The notes: generated by a model from the sequence alone, not told the origin. Shown: positions 1 through 7,633, numbered from the stretch's first letter. The stretch: DNA of 30,043 nucleotides from Proteobacteria bacterium UBA1844 (GCA_002338615.1 DDIS01000178.1:1-30043); one strand, 5' to 3'. Numbers and translations: made by a program.

Positions 1-894
1 GCCGGCGTGGTCGGGTCGATGGACGAGGCGCGCAGGGTGGTGGAGCGTGGCGAGGCAGAAGCGGTGCTGCTGGTGCCCGCCGATTTCCAATGGGACGTCC
101 TGCGCGGCGGGCAGGGTCGGCTGGCATTGTTCGGCAATGGCACCTTGTTGGGTCGTGCGAGCGTGGCGATGCAAGGCGCGGCGCTGGCCATCAACGCTTT
201 CGGCCAGGAAGTGGCGGTCAGCCAGGCGCAATTTGCCGGCCTCCCCGCGCAGGCTCCGCTGCAACTCATCGAGCGACCGCTATTCAATACGGCCGAAGGT
301 TATGGCAGCAGTATTGTGCCCGGCATGGCGGCACTGATCGTGCAGCAGACCTTGCTGATCGGGGTGGTGGTGCTCGCGGCTACCCGGCGGGAACGGTATG
401 GGCGGCTACGGTTTTCGCGGCCAGGTCTGTGTGGCATTGCGAGCGCGTTCGCGGTGATCGGCATGCTCAGCCTGTTGTATTTCAGCGGCTTCGTGTTCTG
501 GTTCCAGGATTACCAGCGTGCCGGTAACCTGGCCGGTTTGTTGCTGGCCGGCGCGTTGTTCATTGCCGCGGTGGTCGGCTTCGCGCTGTTCTTCGGCAGT
601 TTTTTTCGTACCCGCGAGCGGGGCTTCCAGCTCATCATCGTCACATCCTTGCCGATGTATTTTGTGTCCAACCTGTCGTGGCCCGTAGAGGCGACGCCAG
701 GTTTGCTGGTGCGTATCGCCCAGTTGCTGCCCAGCACGCCCGGGATCAACGCGATGGTCAAACTCAACCAGATGGGCGCGCGCTTGCCCGAGGTGTCGGC
801 GGAGCTTGTCAACCTCGCGATGCTGGCGTTACTTTACGGTGCGCTGGCGATGTGGCGCTACCGGCCGGGCCCGGATGGTGCTGGACGCCAGTGA
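1..894 (+). CDS. ABC-2 type transporter permease, 3' part (cut by window edge)
   Basis: The reading frame is open from the first base, so the start lies outside the window; 297 residues are visible. The first ~95 residues are a soluble, periplasmic-type domain. They are followed by about five hydrophobic segments (roughly residues 102-126, 141-167, 174-200, 208-225 and 268-284). This is the layout of the ABC2_membrane_3 family (YhhJ/YbhR-like, usually 370-380 aa), so about 80 N-terminal residues are missing. The stretch SNLSWPVEATPG between the last membrane helices matches the Ser/Trp-Pro loop typical of this family. Such permeases pair with an ATPase and usually a HlyD-type adaptor to export drugs or other compounds; those partners would lie to the left. 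The substrate cannot be told. The next gene starts 169 bp further on with its own ribosome binding site. Confidence 0.85.
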   Translation, partial: AGVVGSMDEARRVVERGEAEAVLLVPADFQWDVLRGGQGRLALFGNGTLLGRASVAMQGAALAINAFGQEVAVSQAQFAGLPAQAPLQLIERPLFNTAEGYGSSIVPGMAALIVQQTLLIGVVVLAATRRERYGRLRFSRPGLCGIASAFAVIGMLSLLYFSGFVFWFQDYQRAGNLAGLLLAGALFIAAVVGFALFFGSFFRTRERGFQLIIVTSLPMYFVSNLSWPVEATPGLLVRIAQLLPSTPGINAMVKLNQMGARLPEVSAELVNLAMLALLYGALAMWRYRPGPDGAGRQ

Positions 895-1063
895 TGAGTG
901 AGATGCCGATCGCCGGGCCGGCACGGCGTACCCGGCAAGCTGCTAGACTGGCACATCACCGGTGTGGTCCGGCACGATCCAGATCTGGGTGCACCGACTC
1001 ATCCTCGAAACCTCAGCTTGTAAACGCCGGATAGCGCCGCCAGCGTTAATGTGGAGTATTCGC

Positions 1064-2014
1064 ATGACCGACATCGCGCGCACGAACCCCTGGCCCGAAC
1101 TGCCCGCTCTGGCCGATTGGCAGGACACCGCCGATACCGTGCATATGTGGGCACAGATAGTGGGCAAGATACGCCTGGAACTCGGCCCCTGGATTAATCA
1201 TTCCTGGGGTAACGCCCTCTATGTGACGCCCCGCGGGCTGACGACGTCGCCCATTCCTTACCAGGGTCGAAGCTTTGCGATGGACTTTGATTTCGTCAAT
1301 CACGCGCTCGCAGTGCGCAGCTCGGATGGCGCTGAACGCAGTTTCGGGCTGCACCCAATGACAGTGGCCGCATTTTACCGTCAGCTGATGAACACCCTGG
1401 GCGAACTGGGCATCCAGGTCGATATTTTCACGCGCCCGGTTGAGGTTGAAGTCGCGACGCCGTTTGAGAAAAATACGTCGGATGCGAGCTACGATGCCGA
1501 CGCCATGCACCGCTTCTGGCAGGCGCTGGTGCAGGCGGATCGCGTGTTCAACATGTTTCGTGCCCGTTATCTGGGTAAGACCAGTCCGGTTCACCTGTTC
1601 TGGGGCGCGTTCGACCTGGCCGTGACGCGCTTCTCTGGCCGCACCGCGCCGAACCATCCCGGCGGTGTGCCCAACGTCGCCGACTGGGTGATGCAGGAAG
1701 CCTATTCGCACGAGGTCTCCAGCGCCGGGTTCTGGGCGGGGGCCGGCCTCGGCGAGGCCGCGTTTTATGCCTATGCCTACCCGACACCGGATGGTTTCGC
1801 CGGCTATCCGGTACAGCCGGCGGCAGCCTGTTATCACGAAGGTTTGGGCGAGTTCATTTTACCGTACGACGCCGTGCGCTCGGCCGGTGCGCCCGACGAC
1901 GCGCTGCTGGCTTTCTTGCAGAGTACTTACGACGCCGCGGTCGAGACTGCCGACTGGAATCGCGCTGTACTGGACTATCCTGCCGACCACACCAGCAACC
2001 CGCACGTGTTCTGA
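1064..2014 (+). CDS. DUF5996 family protein
   Basis: Protein of 316 aa. The frame is open upstream to 962, but ATG 1064 is chosen because GGAG lies 7 nt before it and because family members begin close to the conserved WPELP segment, here at residues 10-14. The stretch from about residue 27 (HMWAQIVGKIRLEL) through PWINHSWGNALYVTPRGLTTSPIPY is the hallmark of DUF5996. A second block near the C-terminus (HEVSSAGFWAGAG, then EFILPYD) also fits. There is no signal peptide or membrane segment, so it should be cytosolic. No biochemical function is established for the family to my knowledge. It faces the deaminase gene tail-to-tail across 165 bp and is probably transcribed alone. Confidence 0.88.
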   Translation: MTDIARTNPWPELPALADWQDTADTVHMWAQIVGKIRLELGPWINHSWGNALYVTPRGLTTSPIPYQGRSFAMDFDFVNHALAVRSSDGAERSFGLHPMTVAAFYRQLMNTLGELGIQVDIFTRPVEVEVATPFEKNTSDASYDADAMHRFWQALVQADRVFNMFRARYLGKTSPVHLFWGAFDLAVTRFSGRTAPNHPGGVPNVADWVMQEAYSHEVSSAGFWAGAGLGEAAFYAYAYPTPDGFAGYPVQPAAACYHEGLGEFILPYDAVRSAGAPDDALLAFLQSTYDAAVETADWNRAVLDYPADHTSNPHVF

Positions 2015-2179
2015 GCGAGCCGCTCGATCTCGCCGCGTGAGTCGCTGGTGCTGCGGAGAAATGCCCCTCGTAATAATCTTCTGAAAGAATTGACTGACAG
2101 CAATCGAACTATCGGTACACCAGTTGACTACGCGCGTGGTCCCCGAAACGATGCTGTCAAAGCCTATTCCACATCTTTG

Positions 2180-3439
2180 TCACTTCGTATTCCCATGCAG
2201 ATCGAGCGCGACCTCGTAGCTCGGGTCGGGGCGCTTGAACAGGTAATCGCCGTTACGGATTGATGCCAGCACGTCGGCGCGCTGGCGCACAGCTTCGAAA
2301 GGTGAGCCGGCGTCCAGCACCAGGAAGTTCGCCGGCTTGCCCGCTTCGATGCCGTACTGATCCTCTACGTTCAAAGTTTTGGCACCGTTGTAGGTAATCA
2401 GGTCCAGGCATCTGTCCAGTTCCTCGAATGACATGGTCTGCGCGAGGTGTATGCCGTTGTCCAGGATGTTCATCAGGTTACCGTTGCCGACCGGATACCA
2501 CGGGTCGTTGATCGAGTCCTGGCCGAAACAGACGTTGATGCCGCTTTCCCAGAGCTCCTTCACCCGGGTCAGGCCACGACGCTTGGGATAGGTATCCTGC
2601 CGGCCCTGCAAATAGGCATTCTCGGTCGGCAGCGAAATGAAGTTCAGCCCCGACTGCTGGAACAGGCTCATCATGCGAAACGCGTAGGCATTATCCGCCG
2701 AACCGAACGAGCAGGTGTGACTGGCGGCCGTGCGCGTACCAATGCCTTCGGCCATCACAAGAGCGTTGAGCAGTTCGACGAAGCGGCTCATCACGTCGTC
2801 GGTCTCGTCACAATGCACGTCGATCAGTTTGTCGTACTTGACGGCCATCTCCACGGTGCGGTGCACGGACTTCTCGCCGATCTCGCGTGCCCACTCGAAG
2901 TGCGGGATAGCGCCAACACAGTCCGCGCCCATCTTCAGTGCCTCCTCGATCATCTCGTCGCCACCCTTGTAGGCGTACATGCCCTCCTGCGGGAATGCGA
3001 CGATCTGTATGGTGACCTTGTCCTTGAGCTGTTCGCGGATTTCCAGCATCGCTTTCAATCCCGTCAGCCGGGGATCATCCACGTCGATGTGGGTGCGGAT
3101 GAACTGGACACCGTTGGACACCTCTTCCCGGATGCCCTTTAGCGCACGTTCTTTCGCATCTTCGAGCGTCTGGGTTTTCTTGACGTCGTGCCAGCGGGCA
3201 ATACCTTCGAACAGCGTGCCGCTTGTGTTTTTGGCCCCTTCGCTGCCGGCGGTGTAAACGTAATCGAGGTGCAGGTGGGCATCCACGTAGGGCGGGACCA
3301 CCAGGCGACCATTGAGATCGATTTCTTCGTCTGCCGTGGGCAGATTCCTGCCGATTTGCTTGATGACGCCTTTCTCGACCAGGATCTCACTGGTTTCATC
3401 GTGCTGGCGGTAGATTCGGGCATTGGTGAACTTTTTCAT
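2180..3439 (-). CDS. CodA-like amidohydrolase, candidate 5-methylcytosine/pyrimidine deaminase (Ser in place of Asp314)
   Basis: A 419-aa metal-dependent deaminase of the cytosine deaminase (CodA) branch of the amidohydrolase superfamily, similar to E. coli CodA over its whole length. Expected active-site residues are visible: HxH metal ligands His55 and His57, Gln151 (FPQEG), His209 and Glu212 (VHCDE), His241 (ASH) and Asp308. The next residue is Ser309, where E. coli CodA has Asp314; Gln307 replaces a His. Loss of Asp314 is the published marker of CodA homologues that deaminate 5-methylcytosine, so substrate is more likely 5-methylcytosine or another substituted pyrimidine than plain cytosine. 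ATG 3439 is chosen because a GAGAG box precedes it; an in-frame ATG at 3454 overlaps the transporter stop (ATGA) but lacks a box. It is the second gene of an operon with the MFS transporter. Confidence 0.9.
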   Translation of the reverse strand: MKKFTNARIYRQHDETSEILVEKGVIKQIGRNLPTADEEIDLNGRLVVPPYVDAHLHLDYVYTAGSEGAKNTSGTLFEGIARWHDVKKTQTLEDAKERALKGIREEVSNGVQFIRTHIDVDDPRLTGLKAMLEIREQLKDKVTIQIVAFPQEGMYAYKGGDEMIEEALKMGADCVGAIPHFEWAREIGEKSVHRTVEMAVKYDKLIDVHCDETDDVMSRFVELLNALVMAEGIGTRTAASHTCSFGSADNAYAFRMMSLFQQSGLNFISLPTENAYLQGRQDTYPKRRGLTRVKELWESGINVCFGQDSINDPWYPVGNGNLMNILDNGIHLAQTMSFEELDRCLDLITYNGAKTLNVEDQYGIEAGKPANFLVLDAGSPFEAVRQRADVLASIRNGDYLFKRPDPSYEVALDLHGNTK

Positions 3440-3450
3440 GGCTCTCTCTT

Positions 3451-4665
3451 TCATAAGTTAGTGGACGGACCTGGGGAAGACCGCAGAGTGCGTTTCGACT
3501 GGAAGGCGATGATGATGGCCAGCACAAAGCAGGCCAGCGACAGGTAGACGATGAGCTTGACGCCGCTTGCCGGGAAATAGATGAGAAACATTCCACCGAC
3601 CCACGTCGCTACCATGATGGACAAATTGAAGACGCTGGATTGCACGGAAGTCGCGATATCCCTTGCTTCGTCAACCTGCCTGGTCACAGCAGTCTGGTAC
3701 ATCGTCACCAGCGGACCAAAGGCCAGTCCCCAAAGGAAAAACGCGGCGTGCGAGATGCCGATAGCCCCTTTGAAGACAAGGAACATGGCCATCGAAATGC
3801 CGCCGATGCCAAGCATGGCCACGATCATGGGGCGCAGATAAGCGTCGATGTATCGGGCAGAAACTATCACCGAGATTACCGAGCCGATGCCAAAGATAAG
3901 GAGCGCCAGGCCGATGCCGCCCGCGAAGCCAATTAACTCGACCAGCAAGGTGATGTAAGTGTAAAGACCGTAGTGGGCCGCGACCGATAGAAAGGTCAAC
4001 AGCAAGACGATAAGCATCGACGGCATTCTGAGCACCGCGAGGGGCGAATTGCTCCTGTTGAGCTTCTCACCTTTCACCTCGGGCAAATAGAAATACGACA
4101 GTACGGCAATGGCCACGACAATCACGCCGAGGACCAGGAAGACGCTCCGCCAGCCAAATGTGAGGCCAATCGTCGTCATCGCCGGCAGGCCGATGCTGAT
4201 GCCGAGTGTGTTGCCCGACATGATGACCGTGATGGCCTTGCCATGCATGTTCTCAGGGACCAGCCGCGTGCCGTAGGCCGCGATCATCGGCCACATGATG
4301 CCCGCGCAGATACCGCCGACGATGCGGGCACCGATAATGACCTCATAAGAGGACGATAGGCCGACGACGATATTGGAGGCCGCGAACCCTATTAGCAGCA
4401 CCATCAGCAGCGTCTTGCGATTGAATGCCAGGGTGGCACTGACCAGTGGGATAGCAGCAAGGGCAGACGCCAGTGCATAGACACCGACCAGGAAGCCGAC
4501 CTCGCTTTCCTCGATCCCGAGCCCCTCGGTCATCTGCGGCAAAATACCCGACGGCACCAGCTCGGACAGGATGCCGACAAAGGTGACACTGGCCATCAGG
4601 CTGAGGACAAACCACGAAAAAGTCTGCTCGTCATTCCGAGTGGAAATTGTGGACAAGTTGGTCAC
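3451..4665 (-). CDS. MFS transporter, DHA1-like, in operon with the deaminase
   Basis: A 12-helix major facilitator protein of about 404 aa. Helix 1 is FSWFVLSLMASVTFVGILSEL. The family G-x(3)-R region between helices 2 and 3 is degenerate, and the ARIVGGICAGIMWPM helix-4 segment resembles AraJ/PbuE-type (DHA1) exporters. The start is uncertain. The frame is open to a TTG at 4761, which has no ribosome binding site and would add a poorly conserved-looking 32-residue tail; GTG 4665 gives a normal N-terminus and is preferred here. The stop overlaps or nearly touches the deaminase start, so the two are surely co-transcribed. PbuE-like relatives move nucleobases or nucleosides, which fits the neighbour, but direction and substrate are inference. 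The 5' region holds two palindromes (4792-4835 and 4845-4858). Confidence 0.85.
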   Translation of the reverse strand: MTNLSTISTRNDEQTFSWFVLSLMASVTFVGILSELVPSGILPQMTEGLGIEESEVGFLVGVYALASALAAIPLVSATLAFNRKTLLMVLLIGFAASNIVVGLSSSYEVIIGARIVGGICAGIMWPMIAAYGTRLVPENMHGKAITVIMSGNTLGISIGLPAMTTIGLTFGWRSVFLVLGVIVVAIAVLSYFYLPEVKGEKLNRSNSPLAVLRMPSMLIVLLLTFLSVAAHYGLYTYITLLVELIGFAGGIGLALLIFGIGSVISVIVSARYIDAYLRPMIVAMLGIGGISMAMFLVFKGAIGISHAAFFLWGLAFGPLVTMYQTAVTRQVDEARDIATSVQSSVFNLSIMVATWVGGMFLIYFPASGVKLIVYLSLACFVLAIIIAFQSKRTLRSSPGPSTNL

Positions 4666-4791
4666 CGTAGCTGCGATTTGTTTTGGTGTTATCCCGGCGT
4701 GGGCCCGGGCGCATTCGTGCAACGCCTGTGGGGCAGACTCGGCCGACCAGGACCTGATCAAGAGCGCTCAACGAGCTCCGATCATTGAGGT

Positions 4792-4835
4792 GCAGAATCG
4801 CAGTTACCGGAACTTGCCGAAACTGGTGATTCTGC
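4792..4835. promoter_or_regulatory. 44-nt imperfect inverted repeat upstream of the MFS-deaminase operon
   Basis: Left arm GCAGAATCGCAGTTACCGG and right arm CCGAAACTGGTGATTCTGC are almost complementary: the outer 8 bp (GCAGAATC/GATTCTGC) are perfect, and an inner CAGTT/AACTG pairs after a one-base bulge. A 6-nt loop lies between the arms. No T-run follows on either strand, so it does not look like an intrinsic terminator of the gene ending at 4899. An operator or a structured 5' leader of the operon is more likely. Confidence 0.5.
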
Positions 4836-4844
4836 GTAGCTCGC

Positions 4845-4858
4845 TGTGGTTGACCACA
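4845..4858. promoter_or_regulatory. Perfect 14-nt palindrome, candidate operator
   Basis: TGTGGTTGACCACA has perfect 6-bp arms around a TG centre. The GGT/ACC half-sites recall GntR-type operators, although the usual spacing there is 3 nt and no GntR gene is present in the window. It lies 9 nt from the larger palindrome and in the same leader. Confidence 0.4.
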
Positions 4859-4898
4859 AGGACTTCCGGTCTAAAGCGCGATAGCTTCAGGTGCTTCG

Positions 4899-5489
4899 TT
4901 AGCGTGGTAGTACGAGGGGAGGTAAGAGCCGGATGTCGTCGCGGCTAATGCAAAGGGGGTCGCGCAGACAGAATTGCCGGCTACCACCCCAGGCAAGCAA
5001 GCTTGCCTGGGTATCCGGGTCGATGTTCAGTATCGCGAGGTTCGATGCCGGGGGAATAAAGAGTGTCAAAACCTGTGCGGTGCCGGAAGCCGCCAGTTCC
5101 TCGCAGGCCTTCTGATCAAGCGCCAGCAGGCCCGATTTAGAGACCGCCAATGCAGGCTGATCGAGCTCACCCGCTGCATCGTTGCGTTGCCAGTGGCCCT
5201 GCAGGCCGGTGATATCGACATACAGGCAGATCAATCCGGCAGCCGCTTTTTGCAGCAGCTGATCCTCCGTAATCATCAAGCGCAACGATGCGTCTTGCAG
5301 CCCGTACTGCGAATCTTCCAACGGGTTTCTGTCGGCGGCAATCTCCCCTGCAACCCTGCTTCTTGTCAGTTCCTCGAATCGGTACGACTGTGTTTCGGTC
5401 ATTGCTTCGGTCCTGCCCGATACCTGGACCAGGACTTTCTGCTTTTCGGTATGCCCGAAAATTCTCTTCCATTGAGCGATCTTCGACAT
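4899..5489 (-). CDS. Hypothetical protein, 196 aa
   Basis: Not recognised. ATG 5489 is preferred over ATG 5504 because GGAGAG lies 5 nt upstream of it. The protein is soluble, with no signal peptide or membrane helix. Residues 1-75 are polar and charged; the middle (about 80-150) has alternating hydrophobic stretches (GLICLYVDITGL, then AQVLTLFIPPASNLAIL), which suggests an alpha/beta domain. Codon use is balanced and GC-ending as in neighbouring genes, supporting coding. A competing open frame on the plus strand (4974-5702) is judged a shadow. Its start faces the gene at 5671 across 181 bp. A perfect 11-bp inverted repeat lies near its 3' end (4988-5011). Confidence 0.6.
   Translation of the reverse strand: MSKIAQWKRIFGHTEKQKVLVQVSGRTEAMTETQSYRFEELTRSRVAGEIAADRNPLEDSQYGLQDASLRLMITEDQLLQKAAAGLICLYVDITGLQGHWQRNDAAGELDQPALAVSKSGLLALDQKACEELAASGTAQVLTLFIPPASNLAILNIDPDTQASLLAWGGSRQFCLRDPLCISRDDIRLLPPLVLPR
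4988..5011. repeat. Perfect 11-bp inverted repeat inside a coding region
   Basis: CCCAGGCAAGC and GCTTGCCTGGG flank a 2-nt AA centre, within the last 30 codons of the gene ending at 4899. On the minus-strand mRNA it could form a hairpin of about 10 bp with a 4-nt loop. It may simply reflect coding constraints. Confidence 0.4.
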
Positions 5490-5670
5490 TGGCACTCTCC
5501 GCATGGTGGGTACGACGACTGTGTGTGGCGCAGCAGCAGCAAAGACAAGCAGATGGCCTCCAATACCCTATCGGCCGTCCCCTGGTATTCCTTAGCCGAA
5601 AACAGGCGTGCAGGGTGTATTGCGCTATTATTCCGGCACCCGCTGCATCCGTTGGCGGTCGGAGGCGTAC

Positions 5671-6222
5671 ATGGATCTCGATACCCTGTCCAAACTCGGT
5701 GAATTCGTCGGCGGCTTTTTTGTCGTCATCTCGCTCATTTATCTTGCCTACCAGGTACGACAGAACACCCGATCGCTAAGAGCAGAGAACTACGGTCGCG
5801 TGCTCGACCGCATGTCGGCGCTGCAGTCCGCAACCAGCGCCGACGCAGAACTCAACCGGGTATTCACGATTGGCGCCGAAAGCCCCGGCCGGCTTACCCG
5901 TTCCGAGCGCATCCGCTTTACATGGGCGCTTTATGAGTTGCTTGGCAATGCCGAGTTCATGTATCACCAGAGTCGGGACGGCACATTACCCCCGGCCGTC
6001 TGGGAGCGCTGGAAAAATACGCTGGGTTGGTGGATGTCGCATCCTGGGATGCGCGCGTGGTGGGTTTCGAAGCCGACGCCCTTCACCGAAGATTTCACCG
6101 GGTTTGTCGATACGCTCATTCGCGATGACAGCTACGATGCCGCTGCGGTCGGCAGGTGGCGTCAGTTCGTCGCAGGCGAGGAGGGTTCGAGCAGAGATAA
6201 TAATGAGCAACATTCGAGCTGA
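5671..6222 (+). CDS. Hypothetical protein with an N-terminal membrane helix, 183 aa
   Basis: ATG 5671 has a strong ribosome binding site (GGAGG, 5 nt upstream). The protein begins with one hydrophobic helix (about residues 9-27, KLGEFVGGFFVVISLIYLAYQ) followed at once by basic QVRQNTRSLRAEN, so the long C-terminal part should be cytoplasmic. That part is helical and rich in Trp (WERWKNTLGWWMSHPGMRAWW, about 121-141). Small proteins with this helix plus QxRxNT motif are common conserved hypotheticals in Gammaproteobacteria. No function is assigned. The frame is open upstream to 5608, but those codons lack a start signal. Confidence 0.75.
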   Translation: MDLDTLSKLGEFVGGFFVVISLIYLAYQVRQNTRSLRAENYGRVLDRMSALQSATSADAELNRVFTIGAESPGRLTRSERIRFTWALYELLGNAEFMYHQSRDGTLPPAVWERWKNTLGWWMSHPGMRAWWVSKPTPFTEDFTGFVDTLIRDDSYDAAAVGRWRQFVAGEEGSSRDNNEQHSS

Positions 6223-6232
6223 TCGAACGTTG

Positions 6233-6655
6233 CTATGCAAAATACTGTACGAGGTTTCCGAGGCAGGCTTCCCATCCAGAGACATGCTTACTACGTACGT
6301 CGTCACTCGGGAATTGCGTATGGGTAAGCCGCAATTCGGTGCGATTGACCGATAGTTCGATGAAGTCGAGTTCCACCAGGCTGTTCTGAACGATGTGTGA
6401 GTTCCAGGTAAACGAAATGTGGCTGAAACGAGTGATGGCGCGATAGGTGCCATAGTGCCGGTAATCTCCGGTCTGCATGTGCATGATCACTTCGTAATTC
6501 CCGCCCACCGTGAAACTGGTGTTCACTGTGCTTGGTGCAACCGGTTCCTGACTGGCGAAAAACCACTGCGCCATGATTGATGCCTTCGACCAGGCATCAA
6601 AAAGTTGCCGCTTGCTGCAAGGAAGCACGCGCTTTATTACCACCGGGTCCATCAA
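6233..6655 (-). CDS. SRPBCC/AHSA1-family protein
   Basis: A 140-aa protein of the START-like (SRPBCC, activator of Hsp90 ATPase 1-like) fold. The opening VIKRVLPCSKRQLFDAWSKA followed by WFF, and the GGNYEVIMHMQTGDYRHYGTYR strand pair, are typical. The C-terminal helix is HVSGWEACLGNLVQYF. Such proteins bind hydrophobic ligands in a deep cavity; most bacterial members are uncharacterised. Its ATG overlaps the TGA of the upstream ArsR-type gene (ATGA at 6652-6655), so the two are translationally coupled, a very common ArsR-SRPBCC arrangement. Its stop lies only 10 bp from the convergent gene ending at 6222. Confidence 0.85.
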   Translation of the reverse strand: MMDPVVIKRVLPCSKRQLFDAWSKASIMAQWFFASQEPVAPSTVNTSFTVGGNYEVIMHMQTGDYRHYGTYRAITRFSHISFTWNSHIVQNSLVELDFIELSVNRTELRLTHTQFPSDDVRSKHVSGWEACLGNLVQYFA

Positions 6656-6981
6656 CTGCCTCCTGCTTCTTTGAGGTGAGCCTCAAGTTCGTCGATACGG
6701 CCGGCCCAGAACTTTGCATGCATGGCGACGTAGCCGGCTACTTCCCGCCATATATCGAAATTCAAATGGCAGTACAAGTGGCGTCCAGCGCGTGTCTTGT
6801 ACAGCAGGCGCCCAGCCTCGAGTACGGCGATGTGTTTCGATGCGGCGCTCGTTTTCATGCCGGCGGACGTCGCGAGTTCGGAAACCGATCTTGGTCCGGC
6901 GGCAAGCTCTGCCAATAGCCAGCGACGCCGGCTATCCGACAGAGCAAAAAACACGGCATCCAGGTTCTTATCAGTTTCCAC
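6652..6981 (-). CDS. ArsR-family winged-helix transcriptional regulator
   Basis: A 109-aa regulator. A helix-turn-helix is visible at about residues 32-57 (RSVSELATSAGMKTSAASKHIAVLE), followed by a beta-wing (LLYKTRAGRHLYCHL). It lacks the CxC metal motif of ArsR/SmtB metal sensors, so it belongs to the metal-independent group that usually sits beside SRPBCC genes. It is the first gene of an operon with the SRPBCC gene and stands divergent to a second SRPBCC gene at 7151. The AT-rich 169-bp gap between them is the likely binding site, and repression of both directions is an inference. Confidence 0.9.
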   Translation of the reverse strand: METDKNLDAVFFALSDSRRRWLLAELAAGPRSVSELATSAGMKTSAASKHIAVLEAGRLLYKTRAGRHLYCHLNFDIWREVAGYVAMHAKFWAGRIDELEAHLKEAGGS

Positions 6982-7056
6982 TTACAGCAACTATGTATAA
7001 AAATATTTTGAAATAGTAAAAATACTCGAGAATAATCAATGCGATAGAAAATATTA

Positions 7057-7073
7057 ACATTTTCCAAAAATGT
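7057..7073. promoter_or_regulatory. Inverted repeat in the AT-rich divergent promoter region, candidate ArsR-type operator
   Basis: ACATTTT-CCA-AAAATGT has perfect 7-bp arms. It lies between the ArsR-type gene and the divergent SRPBCC gene, in a gap (6982-7150) much richer in A+T than the surroundings. A second short AT palindrome (AAAATATTTT) lies near 7005. Assignment to the ArsR-type protein is inferred from position only. Confidence 0.4.
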
Positions 7074-7150
7074 ATTCCAATTACATCATCTATCGCTACC
7101 ATTAGGCAACAGATAGCTACCGGCTAAGCCGCAACACAAGGAGATACGCT

Positions 7151-7594
7151 GTGCCTAACATCTGTTTGACCTTTGGTACCAGGACCGACCTGTGCAAAAT
7201 CCTGGACGCACTTACAACCCTCGACGGACTCGCCGCCTGGTGGACGAGTCAAACCGCCGGTGACCCTGCGGAAGGTGGAACGCTGACATTTACCTTCGGC
7301 GACCAGGGTGGCTTCGACATGCGTGTCATCAGAAGCAACGGGCAGCAGGTGCACTGGGAATGTGTCAATGGCCCCGATGACTGGCTCGGCACCCGGATCG
7401 AGTTTGATATCGACGCGAAAGGCACGCACAACCAGGTGCTGTTTCGCCACGCCGGGTGGGGCAGCGAAAATAACTTCTTCCATCACTGTTCAACCAAGTG
7501 GGCAACGTTTCTGCTGAGCCTGCGTGACTACGTGGAACACGGAGAAGGTCGGCCGTTCCCGAACGACATCAAGATCGAGGTATCCGGCATGTAG
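7151..7594 (+). CDS. SRPBCC/AHSA1-family protein
   Basis: A 147-aa START-like protein starting with GTG 7151, supported by AAGGAG 7 nt upstream. Visible family features are the early helix with LAAWWTSQTAG (about residues 27-37), the GGTLTFTFGDQGGFDMRV strands, and the C-terminal helix HCSTKWATFLLSLRDYVEHGEGRPFPNDIKI, which is typical of the AHSA1-like subgroup. It is divergent from the ArsR-SRPBCC pair and only distantly similar to that SRPBCC, so it is not a recent duplicate. Ligand and role are unknown. The next gene starts 39 bp downstream, so they could be co-transcribed. Confidence 0.85.
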   Translation: MPNICLTFGTRTDLCKILDALTTLDGLAAWWTSQTAGDPAEGGTLTFTFGDQGGFDMRVIRSNGQQVHWECVNGPDDWLGTRIEFDIDAKGTHNQVLFRHAGWGSENNFFHHCSTKWATFLLSLRDYVEHGEGRPFPNDIKIEVSGM

Positions 7595-7633
7595 CCGAAA
7601 TACAGGTTCGTGCTGCCCGGCAAGGGCTACACT

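Noticed and set aside
1046..1837. 263-codon minus-strand open frame opposite the DUF5996 gene
   Set aside because: Antisense shadow: low-complexity Arg/Gly-rich translation and no start signal, while the plus strand encodes a recognised family.
2447..3142. 231-codon plus-strand open frame inside the deaminase gene
   Set aside because: It is antisense to a gene with clear family motifs over its whole length; typical shadow frame in GC-rich DNA.
4974..5702. 242-codon plus-strand open frame opposite the hypothetical gene at 4899-5489
   Set aside because: No ribosome binding site, it overlaps the well-supported start at 5671, and the minus frame has a good start signal and coding-like codon use.
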